In this document: positions 33,100 to 41,256 of the stretch, in pieces
Layout of the letters: the number at the start of each line of letters is the position of its first letter
How positions within the stretch are numbered: the first letter of the stretch is position 1
Origin: an uncultured Roseibium sp.
GTDB taxonomy: Bacteria > Pseudomonadota > Alphaproteobacteria > Rhizobiales > Stappiaceae
NCBI RefSeq assembly: GCF_963675985.1
Contig: NZ_OY780958.1
Coordinates: 2,232,001-2,296,000 of the forward strand
Reading direction: 5' to 3'
Length of the DNA stretch: 64,000 nt
Made by a program: the position numbers and the translations under genes
The notes under the pieces: generated by a model
The model's database searches: none
Told to the model about the DNA's origin: nothing
Seen by the model: only the letters and a program-made list of their open reading frames with translations

Positions 33100-33506
33100 G
33101 GCTTCCTCCGTTGATGGCTGTGCCTCAAGGGTACGGACTCATAAATTCAGATGGAATGGTTTGAGGCGGATTGCTCCTCATCAAGGAGCGGAAGTGCAGG
33201 AAATGTGATTCCTTTTCAAACCTTTCGCGACGCAGAGGAGGAGCAATCCGGTCAAATCCGAAGGACATGGAAATGGCTTCACCTCGCAGTGTCAGAGCGC
33301 TTGACCGGGCAAAAAAGCCCACTCTGCGCGCTCTTCCTCCCGATGTTTCGCCATTTCCCATGCCATTCCATCCGTATTTATGGGTCCATACCCGAGCCCT
33401 CAGGAGATCACATCGGGAAGTTCTTGACCACCGGGTGGAGATACCTACAAAGGCATGGACAGTTTCCCTTCCCCACTCAAGCCGGGCGCACCCGAGGATA
33501 AAGCAG
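33100..33506. other. Gap with a 20-bp imperfect inverted repeat
   Basis: 407 bp with no supported gene; the frame open into the aminohydrolase gene has no good start before 33,507. GGATTGCTCCTC at 33,168-33,179 and GAGGAGCAATCC at 33,238-33,249 are perfect inverse copies. The match extends with one inserted base through TTTGA on the outer side, giving about 18-20-bp arms around 58 bases. It may be the remains of a small inverted-repeat element or a leader structure for the ureide genes. Confidence 0.45.
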
Positions 33507-34340
33507 ATGGACAGTTCCAATCAGTCAGGCCCCTATTATGCGCCGACCGGAGGGCATCCCCCGCAGACCCAGCTTCTGACCGACCGCGCCGTCTTTACCG
33601 AGGCTTATGCGGTGATCCCGAAGGGCACCATGCGCGATATCGTCACCAGCAACCTGCCGTTCTGGGACAAGACACGGGCCTGGGTGATCTCGCGGCCGCT
33701 GTCCGGTTTTGCGGAGACGTTCTCGCAATACATCATGGAAGTGCAACCGGGCGGCGGCAGCACGCGTCCGGAAACCGACCCGGAAGCCGAGGCTGTTCTG
33801 TTCGTGGTCGACGGTCTGCTGACGCTGACGCTGTTCGGCAAGGTGTTTTCGATGGAGCCGGGCGGCTACGCGTATATTCCGCCGGCGGCCGACTGGCAGG
33901 TCGCCAACAATGGCGAAACGCCTGCCCGATTCCACTGGATCCGGAAAGCCTATGACAAGGTAGAGGGCATCGACACGCCGTCCGCCTTCGTCACCAACGA
34001 GAACGACGTGACGCCGACCCCCATGCCGGGAACGGACGGCAAATGGGCGACGTCCCGTTTCGTCGACCCCAATGACATGCGCCACGACATGCACGTCACC
34101 ATCGTCACCTTCGAGCCGGGGGCGGTCATTCCCTTTGCCGAAACCCATGTGATGGAACACGGGCTTTATGTGCTCGAGGGCAAGGCGGTGTACAGGCTGA
34201 ACCAGGACTGGGTGGAAGTGGAAGCCGGCGATTACATGTGGCTGCGCGCCTTCTGCCCCCAGGCCTGTTACGCGGGCGGGCCGGGCAAGTTCCGCTACCT
34301 GCTCTACAAGGACGTCAACCGGCACATGAAGCTGCGTTGA
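33507..34340 (+). CDS. allE: (S)-ureidoglycine aminohydrolase
   Basis: 277-residue bicupin. The enzyme converts (S)-ureidoglycine to (S)-ureidoglycolate and ammonia in purine/allantoin catabolism. Its N-terminus SGPYYAPTGGHPPQTQLLTDRAVFTEAYAVIPKGTMRDIVTSNLPFW is characteristic. First cupin EAEAVLFVVDGLLTLTLFGKVFSMEPGGYAYIPP; second cupin PFAETHVMEHGLYVLEGKAVYRLNQDWVEVEAGDYMWLRAFCPQACYAGG, carrying the E-x-H...H metal ligands. ATG 33,507 is supported by GAGGATAAAGCAG and by the conserved start. It is followed 8 bp later by ureidoglycolate lyase, so the pair forms a short operon for consecutive steps. The earlier allantoinase and allantoate hydrolase genes are not in the window. Confidence 0.92.
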   Translation: MDSSNQSGPYYAPTGGHPPQTQLLTDRAVFTEAYAVIPKGTMRDIVTSNLPFWDKTRAWVISRPLSGFAETFSQYIMEVQPGGGSTRPETDPEAEAVLFVVDGLLTLTLFGKVFSMEPGGYAYIPPAADWQVANNGETPARFHWIRKAYDKVEGIDTPSAFVTNENDVTPTPMPGTDGKWATSRFVDPNDMRHDMHVTIVTFEPGAVIPFAETHVMEHGLYVLEGKAVYRLNQDWVEVEAGDYMWLRAFCPQACYAGGPGKFRYLLYKDVNRHMKLR

Positions 34341-34348
34341 GGCCCTCC

Positions 34349-34843
34349 ATGACCCAGACCATCAAGACCGAGCCACTGACGGCGGAAGCCTTCGCCCCCT
34401 TCGGCGAGATCCTCGAAGCGGCGGGCGAGCCCGACAAGCTCATCAACCAGGGTCTGTGCGGCCGTTATCACGACCTCGCGACACTCGACTTCACAGGCGA
34501 TGATGCGCGTGCCGGCGTGAACCTTTTCCTGTCGCAGAAACGCACCCTGCCCTACATGCTCGACATGGTGGAGCGGCATCCGCTCGGCAGCCAGGCCTTT
34601 GTGCCAATGACCCGGGAGCCGTTTCTGGTGATTGTCTGCCCCGACGAGAATGGTCGGCCCGGACGGCCCAGAGCCTTCATCACGCGACCCGGCCAGGGGA
34701 TCAACTTTTTCCGCAATACCTGGCATGGCGTCCTGACGCCGTTGTCGGACCCCGGCCTGTTCTGCGTCATCGACCGGATCGGCAGTGGCGATAACCTTGA
34801 GGAAATCTGGTTCGAGACACCTTACCGGATCGAACCGGCTTAA
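34349..34843 (+). CDS. allA: Ureidoglycolate lyase
   Basis: 164 residues. It cleaves (S)-ureidoglycolate to glyoxylate and urea, the step after the upstream aminohydrolase. Family marks: TIKTEPLTAEAFAPFGEILEA at the start, then VERHPLGSQAFVPM (the substrate-site H-P-x-G-S-Q-A-F-x-P), VIVCPDENGRPGRPRAFITRPGQGINFFRNTWHGVLTPL, and FCVIDRIG. ATG 34,349 lies 8 bp after the allE stop, with GAGG overlapping the upstream stop. Urea produced here would need a urease or urea amidolyase encoded elsewhere. Confidence 0.93.
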   Translation: MTQTIKTEPLTAEAFAPFGEILEAAGEPDKLINQGLCGRYHDLATLDFTGDDARAGVNLFLSQKRTLPYMLDMVERHPLGSQAFVPMTREPFLVIVCPDENGRPGRPRAFITRPGQGINFFRNTWHGVLTPLSDPGLFCVIDRIGSGDNLEEIWFETPYRIEPA

Positions 34844-34951
34844 AGTTCTGATTCAGATTCAGGAAAGCCACTCAAGCATTTGAAAAGTCGATCTTATTCG
34901 GGTTCTAAATACCGGTTCTGATGAGCCTGTGGCCTAGTCTGCAGACACCGG

Positions 34952-36589
34952 TCAGGCGGCGTCCATTGCCCCTTCCTCGGCGGATTTTTCCGCGGCATCG
35001 GCTTCCGCCTGCAGACGGGCTCGCTCGCGCTCTTCCTCTTCGATGCGCTCGGCGTAGGCGATATATTCGGACGCCGGCATTGGGGTCGCGTAATAATACC
35101 CCTGCGCGGCGGTCACGCCGAGTTCCAGAAGCCGTTCGATCTGTTCTTCGGTTTCCACACCTTCGGCGATGATCCCCATGCCGAGATTATCCGCGAGTTC
35201 CACCATGGAATCGACGATGGTGGTGGAGTTGTCGTCCAGACCGATGGTATCGATGAACATCTTGTCGATCTTGATGATGTCCACGCCAAGTTTCTGCAGA
35301 TAAGCCATGCCGCCGTGACCGGTCCCAACGTCGTCGAGCGCGACGCGGACACCCAGGGCCTGCAACTCCGCAATGATCTTTCGTGCCCGGTCCATGTCGT
35401 CGAGCGGATGGCGCTCGGTGACCTCGACCACGATTTGCTGGTAGGCGATATTGGATTTCTCGTAGATCTGCTGGATATCGGTGACGATCTGACGATCCAG
35501 AAAATGTCCGGCGAACAGGTTGATCGACAGTTTCAGGTCCGGATTCTCGCTGTAAAGCTCGCCCACCTCTTCCGTCGTCTGCATCATGATCTGACGGGTC
35601 ATGTCGAAGATATGGCCGGTGCTTTCCGCATAGGCCATGAACTGGCCCGGAGAGACGATCACGCCGTTTGGCCGCCGCCAACGCATCAACACCTCGCAGC
35701 CGCGGAGTTTTCCGGTCTCGATATCCATGACCGGCTGATAGTAGGGAATGAACTCGCCGTTGCGGATTGCCGCAATGAACTCGTCGTTGGCTTCGCTTTC
35801 CGGACGCCAGGAAATCCAGACGCCGATCGCCACCAGAAGCAAAGCGAGCCCTGCACAGGCCGCGGCCGCTACAACCTTGAGCGGCTGGACGGCGCGGATA
35901 GCGGCAGAGATGGGCGCGACGATCGTTGCATTCAGCGGGTACTGCTTCGAAGCCACATTGACGACCAGCGTATCTTTCGGATCGGATCCTTCCGAATTGT
36001 AGCCGCCGACGGAGAACCAGAGCAGATCGTTGCCAAGGCGGATTTCCGCCCGGCGATAGGCACGCAGGAATTCGGGTCCCGGGTCGATCGCGATGGCGGC
36101 CGGGGTCACTTCGGCGAACAGACGGTAGGAATTCTGCAGATCCCAGCTGATGACAGCCGCGCGCGCGCCTTGGAAACTGCGGTCCAGCATGCCGATACCG
36201 ACAAGCGGGCCATCCTGACGCAGGATCGGCAAGATCGCCTCTCCGGTCAGTTCCATGTCGGGAACGACGCACATTCGCTTGCCGGATGCATCGACCAGCC
36301 CGATGGAATCGATTACCCCTTCCGTCGAAACCACCTTCTGGTAAAGCAGGCGGTCGGCCGCATCGCAGGTCTGGATATCATCCCGATCCAGCCGCTGCAG
36401 GGCGGTCACCGTGGAACTGATGGAAATCTCGGCCCGCTGCAGATACCGTGTTCCCATCGCCTCCATTTCGGAAAGCGCCTGACTTTCCGCGTACTGATTG
36501 AGGATCATGTTGGCAGCAAAAAGCGGCGCGGTCGCAATCACCAGCGCTATAACAACCGTTTTTACGAATTTTATATAGCGATGCGACAA
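34952..36589 (-). CDS. EAL-domain c-di-GMP phosphodiesterase with periplasmic sensor (CSS-motif type)
   Basis: 545 residues. TM1 about 9-30 and TM2 about 231-250 (VVAAAACAGLALLLVAIGVWI) flank a periplasmic domain with two cysteines (C75, C107), as in redox-sensing CSS-type phosphodiesterases, though the CSS tripeptide itself is not present. The EAL domain runs from about 258 to 500. E289-V-L-M-R replaces E-A-L-L-R but keeps the catalytic Glu; N337, E369, DDVGTG at 399-404, K420 and EGVET at 456-460 are also present, so activity is expected. No GGDEF domain. A highly charged helical tail (RIEEEERERARLQAEADAAEKSAEEG) ends the protein. It hydrolyses c-di-GMP, favouring motility over attachment; the nearby chemoreceptor has a PilZ domain. 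Confidence 0.9.
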   Translation of the reverse strand: MSHRYIKFVKTVVIALVIATAPLFAANMILNQYAESQALSEMEAMGTRYLQRAEISISSTVTALQRLDRDDIQTCDAADRLLYQKVVSTEGVIDSIGLVDASGKRMCVVPDMELTGEAILPILRQDGPLVGIGMLDRSFQGARAAVISWDLQNSYRLFAEVTPAAIAIDPGPEFLRAYRRAEIRLGNDLLWFSVGGYNSEGSDPKDTLVVNVASKQYPLNATIVAPISAAIRAVQPLKVVAAAACAGLALLLVAIGVWISWRPESEANDEFIAAIRNGEFIPYYQPVMDIETGKLRGCEVLMRWRRPNGVIVSPGQFMAYAESTGHIFDMTRQIMMQTTEEVGELYSENPDLKLSINLFAGHFLDRQIVTDIQQIYEKSNIAYQQIVVEVTERHPLDDMDRARKIIAELQALGVRVALDDVGTGHGGMAYLQKLGVDIIKIDKMFIDTIGLDDNSTTIVDSMVELADNLGMGIIAEGVETEEQIERLLELGVTAAQGYYYATPMPASEYIAYAERIEEEERERARLQAEADAAEKSAEEGAMDAA

Positions 36590-36749
36590 AGACTGCGCCT
36601 GCTCCTTAACAAGTCCTTAGTACCTTGAGAGAGACTCGTAAACATCCACTGAATGGAAATCAGAATTCGCCGGAATTCAAGGCTTTACGGCATTTTCAGG
36701 CGCAGTGAACACTGAATTCTGAACCGCTCGCACAATCATGGAGTATTTC

Positions 36750-37673
36750 ATGCAGGCATTGTTCATCGGCCAGGCCTATATCGACATCACTTTTTTGACC
36801 GACAAACTGCCGACGGGGGATGAGAAGACGCTCGCCAAGGACTACGCGGTCAGTTTTGGCGGCAACGCGGTTACCGCGGCTTTCTGCTGTGCCAGGCTCG
36901 GTGGCGAGCCGGAACTCATATGTTCCCTTGCCAACGACTGGCTGGCGCGCATGTTCCTTGACATGGCGGCGAAATACGGAATCTACGTCCACGGCCGAAA
37001 GGTCCGGGAATCGTCGCTTTCCTTCATCATGCCGAAGGACGGAAAGCGCGCGATCGTCCGCTGCCGCGACAATGACTTCCTGCATCCGTTTCCGCCGCTG
37101 AATCTGGACGGCATCAAGGCATTGCATCTGGACGGCCATATGCCGGACGCGGCTCTCCATTACGCAAAGGCCTGCCGGGAACGCAACATCCTGACATCCC
37201 TGGATGGCGGTGCCGTGCGCGAAAACACCGACGAGGTGCTCGATCATATTGATGCGGCGGTCATGTCTCTCCGGTTCTGCGAGCAGATGGGCCTGACGCC
37301 GGGCCAGACCCTGGATTACCTGCGCAAGAAAGGCTGCCCGCTCGGTGCGATCACGCTGGGCGAACACGGCACCGTATGGTACGAGGCTGGCGGCCCTGAT
37401 CGGTTCCTGCCCGCCCTCGACGTGCCGAAAAAGAAAGTCATCGACACCAACGGCGCCGGTGACGTGTTCCACGGTGCCTATATCGCCTCCTATCTGCACG
37501 CCCCCTCCCGGAGCTGGGAAGAGCACCTGCATTTTGCCCGCGGCGCATCGGCCCACGCGATCCAGTGCCTGGGCAACGAGGCGAGCCTGCCGTCCCTGGA
37601 AGACATCACCGAAGCGATCCGGGCCTTTCCGGAGAAGCAGGAAACCATGCCCGGACCGGCGGATCTCGCCTGA
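36750..37673 (+). CDS. PfkB-family (ribokinase-like) carbohydrate kinase
   Basis: 307 residues from ATG 36,750, chosen over 36,738 because GGAG at 36,740-36,743 is correctly spaced. N-terminal MQALFIGQAYIDITFLTDKLPTGDEKTLAKDYAVSFGGNAVTAAFCCARLGG contains the PfkB first signature (G-G-N-x-x-x-x-A). The C-terminal signature VIDTNGAGDVFHGAYIASYL holds the catalytic Asp and the anion-hole GAGD. It phosphorylates a sugar or nucleoside; specificity unknown, and no transporter or isomerase gene is adjacent. It stands alone between the divergent EAL gene and the secreted paralogs. Confidence 0.88.
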   Translation: MQALFIGQAYIDITFLTDKLPTGDEKTLAKDYAVSFGGNAVTAAFCCARLGGEPELICSLANDWLARMFLDMAAKYGIYVHGRKVRESSLSFIMPKDGKRAIVRCRDNDFLHPFPPLNLDGIKALHLDGHMPDAALHYAKACRERNILTSLDGGAVRENTDEVLDHIDAAVMSLRFCEQMGLTPGQTLDYLRKKGCPLGAITLGEHGTVWYEAGGPDRFLPALDVPKKKVIDTNGAGDVFHGAYIASYLHAPSRSWEEHLHFARGASAHAIQCLGNEASLPSLEDITEAIRAFPEKQETMPGPADLA

Positions 37674-37762
37674 ACTTATTCCCCTTGCGTGAACTTGCCA
37701 CTTATCCCAGTGTTGCCATGGGCAGGAGCGATAGAAGCTCAATTGTATCCAAGGAGCCCTCA

Positions 37763-38950
37763 ATGAAAGACTTTTTCCGTTCCACCGCATGCCGGCTGGT
37801 GTTCGTGCTGTGCGCCAGCGCGCCGGTCGCGCCGCTTCCGGCAGCAGCGTTCACGCCGACCGGGAACGAAGTCGCCGATGCCTTCATGGCCGTTCTGGAA
37901 ACCGATGACGGAATCGTCGACAGCTATGGCTCCGTCAGCGAAGGCGGAGAAACGGTCGTCATCAAGGATCTGCTTTTGAAGCGGAAGGGCGATGACGCGA
38001 GATCCGCGACAATCGCCACCACCACATTGCGTGAAGGCATGGTGCAATCCAACGGGCGCCTGAAGCTCGGAAACCTTTCGCTATCCGACCTCTCGGCTAC
38101 GGCTGACGACGGCGGACTTGCTATTGGAAGCTTCAACGCGACGAACGTCGTCCTTCCGACGCCTGAGGAGCTGAACGCGAACGATGGCAACACCGTCGTC
38201 GGGCCGTCCTATGACACGCTGGAGGTTCTTGATGCAGCCGTCTCGGACGGCGATGGCAACGAGTTCGAGATCGGCCGGCTGTTCACGGCAATCGACGAAA
38301 TGGACGGAGACCTGCCGACAGCCTTCCGCTTCGCAATCGATGACCTGAAAATCGAGGCGTCCAACCTCGACGGCGAGGCCCAGAAAACCCTGAGCGATCT
38401 CGGCTACGAAAGCCTGACGCTCAGTGCGGAAGGCCAGGGCCGGTGGGATCCGGAAAAGGAAACGCTTGAGGTCAAGAACCTCAAACTGTCCAGCGCGGAG
38501 GCCGGTTCCTTTGCCCTCAATCTCAGCCTTGGCGGCGTCAGCCGCGACGTGATCACCAAACTCGGAGCGACGGAGGGCGATCCGGAGAGCGCCATAGGTC
38601 TTGTCCAGGGTATCAGCGTTCAGAACGTTTCCATCAGGCTGGATAACAGCTCGCTGGTCGAACGGGTGCTGGACATGCAGGCGCGCGAAGCCGGTATGGA
38701 TCGGGCAACCCTCGTGCAGCAATTGAGCGCCGGTCTTCCGATGATGGTCTCTATTCTTCAAAATCCAGCGTTCCAGGAGAAGGTCGTGAAGGCTGCCACC
38801 ACCTTCCTCAACGATCCGGTATCGCTGGAAGTGATCGTCGCCCCGGCCAATCCGGTGCCCTTCGCCCAGATCATGGGTCAGGCAATGATGGCGCCGCAGA
38901 CCCTGCCTGAAGTTCTGGCGGTCGATGTGATCGCCAACAGCGCAAACTAG
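37763..38950 (+). CDS. Secreted protein of unknown function (shorter of two tandem paralogs)
   Basis: 395 residues from ATG 37,763 after AAGGAG. Sec signal peptide (MKDFFRSTACRLVFVLCASAPVAPLPAAAFT). The mature part has alternating strands such as GETVVIKDLLLKRKG, LTLSAEGQGRWDPEKETLEVKNLKLSSAEAGSFALNLSLGGVSRDVI and VQNVSIRLDNSSLVERVLDMQAREAG. The pattern of beta-rich layers plus a helical C-terminus recalls bridge-like or AsmA/YdgA-type lipid-handling proteins, but I see no diagnostic motif. The C-terminus (FLNDPVSLEVIVAPANPVPFAQIMGQAMMAPQTLP) closely parallels the end of the next gene product. Periplasmic location is inferred. I do not assign a function. Confidence 0.7.
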   Translation: MKDFFRSTACRLVFVLCASAPVAPLPAAAFTPTGNEVADAFMAVLETDDGIVDSYGSVSEGGETVVIKDLLLKRKGDDARSATIATTTLREGMVQSNGRLKLGNLSLSDLSATADDGGLAIGSFNATNVVLPTPEELNANDGNTVVGPSYDTLEVLDAAVSDGDGNEFEIGRLFTAIDEMDGDLPTAFRFAIDDLKIEASNLDGEAQKTLSDLGYESLTLSAEGQGRWDPEKETLEVKNLKLSSAEAGSFALNLSLGGVSRDVITKLGATEGDPESAIGLVQGISVQNVSIRLDNSSLVERVLDMQAREAGMDRATLVQQLSAGLPMMVSILQNPAFQEKVVKAATTFLNDPVSLEVIVAPANPVPFAQIMGQAMMAPQTLPEVLAVDVIANSAN

Positions 38951-39017
38951 GCGGATAACCGGTGCCGGCCATGAGGCCGGCTCCGGACACAAAAGACGAA
39001 GCCAGGGAGGATCGGAC

Positions 39018-41138
39018 GTGGCACCGGTTTCTACAAAGACGTTCCGTTCAGGCGCGAAATGCCTGGCACTGGGAATTACCGTATTCTGGTTTGCAGCCCC
39101 CTTGGAGACGGCTCGCGCGCAGGAAGCCGCGACCCCAGCCACGTCCATCGTTGGCGACTGGCTCGAGACGCTGAACGGTTATGACACGGTCAGCACGAGC
39201 TACGGCGCCATCGAGCCGGGCGACAGCCCGCGGAGCGCGACGGTGAAGGATGGAATCATCACCATCGAGCTTCCCTCCGACCAAACCTTTGAAGCGGGAG
39301 ATGTCACCCTCCGGATCAGTTTCGACGCCATTGCCTTCACCGGACTGACGCAGACCGGAGACCAAATCAGTGCGGACCGGATCGAAATTCCGGGGTCCAT
39401 CGATGTCGGCACGACGGTCACAACCGAGGACGGAGCGGCTGCCCCCTCCCTGGAATCGAAGCCGGATGACAGTGCATCGGCGATGCAGGAAACACCGGAC
39501 GGCGCGAAAACCGTCGGGTCGCAATTCCACGCCAACTACCAGGATATTCTGATCGAGGGGATATCTGCCCCGCTTGACCTGCCCGCGCTGGACCTCGCCA
39601 AGACCGATCCGATGGCCTTCGCCCGCGCGATCTTCAACACTATTCGCCAGGTGACGATCAAACGCGCCTTCGTCGCCTCGGGGACCGCGACCAGCACCAC
39701 GCCGGACGTCGGCTCCAGTGCCGCAACATACGAAGACCTGTCCCTCTTCGGGATGGCGGACGGGCGCATTGCAGAAGAACATGTCGGCGAGATCCATTCC
39801 ACGGAAACGACGACGATCACCAATCCCGACGGCACCCCGCAGAAAATTGAAGTCAAAATGGGTCCGGTCGTCGCCCGCGGCGTGGACCTCGTCCCACTCG
39901 CGCCACTGTTCGGCGCACCGGCGGAAGCCGACCGAACCGTGCTTCTGGACCGGGAGGAAATCCTGAACCTGGAGATTTCCGGGGCCGACGGCCAGGGCAA
40001 GATCGGCGGGATCATGCTGGAAAATATTTCCGTGCCAAAGCAGGAACCCCTGAGGCTGTTCGCGTTGCTCGAGAAACAAAGCAAAGGAGAGATCGTCTCC
40101 GAGGAAGACCTCGGCATCGCCGCCATTGAGGCATTCGGCGCCTTTTCGCTTGGACGGATGGAATTCAATGACCTTGAAGTGACCGCAGACCAGGGCAAGG
40201 CCAGCCTGCGCCGTTTCCTCTTGCGTGATCTGAACGGCCAGGGATTGGGCGAATTTGCACTCGACGATTTTTCCGTCTCCATGGCGGATCAGGGAGAAGC
40301 GGAATTCTCTCATGCCGGGATTTCCGGAATTGACTTCCCTCCGATTACCGCGCTGACCGCCCTTGAAGGTGTCGACAATCCGAGCCCGCAGCAAATCCGG
40401 GATGCACTACCGATCATCCGGAAGGCCATCGTGAGTTCGCTTGGCATAGCGATCCCCGCTGAGAACGTCAGTCTCGGGCTGGATCTGTTCGAAATGAGCC
40501 AGGGCGCTCATGTGGGCAAGATCCCCACGCGGACGTCCCTTATCCTTGACGGCCTCATCCTGCCCACCGACCAGATCACGGACGAAAACGTCAAGTCGCT
40601 GCTCCAAAGCCTGGACATCAAGGAACTCGCGATCAACCAGTCCCTGTCGGTCGCCTGGGACCCGAACACCAAGGACCTCAGCATCCGCGACCTGACCTTG
40701 GAGATGGTCGACGGCGGAACGGTCACCTTGTCCCTGACGCTGGGCAATGTGCCCGAAACGCTGTTCACAAATCCCGAAATGGCGCAAATCGCGCTCGCAT
40801 CGGCGACCTTCAAGAAGGCGGCCCTGCGCGTAAAAGGCGCCGAGATCGTCAACGCGTTTCTTGATCAGGAGTCGACCAGGAACCAGATGCCGAAGGACAT
40901 GCTGGCAGAAGCCCTGGTCGAAACCCTTCGGGGCGAACTCGGTCCCCTTGCCGGGACGGCCTTCAGCGCAGAGTTGCTCAGCGCCCTGCGGACGTTCCTC
41001 GACAATCCGGACGAACTGGCGGTCACATTCGATCCTGCCACGCCGGTGCCGATGGCAGAGATCCTCGGCCTGGTGATGACGAGCCCGCAGGCTCTTCCCG
41101 GGCGCCTGGGGGCAAGAGCAGCTGCAAACGGACAGTAG
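39018..41138 (+). CDS. Secreted protein of unknown function (longer tandem paralog)
   Basis: 706 residues from GTG 39,018, preceded by GGGAGG. Signal peptide MAPVSTKTFRSGAKCLALGITVFWFAAPLETARAQ. The mature protein seems to hold two versions of the module seen in the preceding gene. Repeated features are LSIRDLTLEMVDGGTVTLSLTLGNVPETLF (compare LEVKNLKLSSAEAGSFALNLSLGGVSRDVI), VKGAEIVNAFLDQESTRNQMP, and the terminal FLDNPDELAVTFDPATPVPMAEILGLVMTSPQALP. It lies 67 bp after its paralog and is probably co-transcribed. Acidic and glycine-rich, without membrane helices beyond the signal. Role unknown; a periplasmic structural or lipid-related function is only a guess. Confidence 0.7.
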   Translation: MAPVSTKTFRSGAKCLALGITVFWFAAPLETARAQEAATPATSIVGDWLETLNGYDTVSTSYGAIEPGDSPRSATVKDGIITIELPSDQTFEAGDVTLRISFDAIAFTGLTQTGDQISADRIEIPGSIDVGTTVTTEDGAAAPSLESKPDDSASAMQETPDGAKTVGSQFHANYQDILIEGISAPLDLPALDLAKTDPMAFARAIFNTIRQVTIKRAFVASGTATSTTPDVGSSAATYEDLSLFGMADGRIAEEHVGEIHSTETTTITNPDGTPQKIEVKMGPVVARGVDLVPLAPLFGAPAEADRTVLLDREEILNLEISGADGQGKIGGIMLENISVPKQEPLRLFALLEKQSKGEIVSEEDLGIAAIEAFGAFSLGRMEFNDLEVTADQGKASLRRFLLRDLNGQGLGEFALDDFSVSMADQGEAEFSHAGISGIDFPPITALTALEGVDNPSPQQIRDALPIIRKAIVSSLGIAIPAENVSLGLDLFEMSQGAHVGKIPTRTSLILDGLILPTDQITDENVKSLLQSLDIKELAINQSLSVAWDPNTKDLSIRDLTLEMVDGGTVTLSLTLGNVPETLFTNPEMAQIALASATFKKAALRVKGAEIVNAFLDQESTRNQMPKDMLAEALVETLRGELGPLAGTAFSAELLSALRTFLDNPDELAVTFDPATPVPMAEILGLVMTSPQALPGRLGARAAANGQ

Positions 41139-41195
41139 TCCGTTTGCAGAGCCTGAGAGACCAGAAGCGAAGACCGGACCTCAGTGTCCGGTTTT
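41124..41195 (+). terminator. Two hairpins at the end of the secreted-paralog operon
   Basis: A perfect 10-bp hairpin GCAAACGGAC-AGTA-GTCCGTTTGC (41,124-41,147) includes the stop codon. A second, ACCGGAC-CTCAGT-GTCCGGT (41,173-41,192), is followed by TTT. The pair lies between convergent genes and could end transcription in both directions. Confidence 0.7.
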
Positions 41196-41256
41196 CCAAA
41201 CACATGGCAAATCGGACCGGTTTGCTATCGAGCAGCTGACAAAACCGTTTGCGGGT

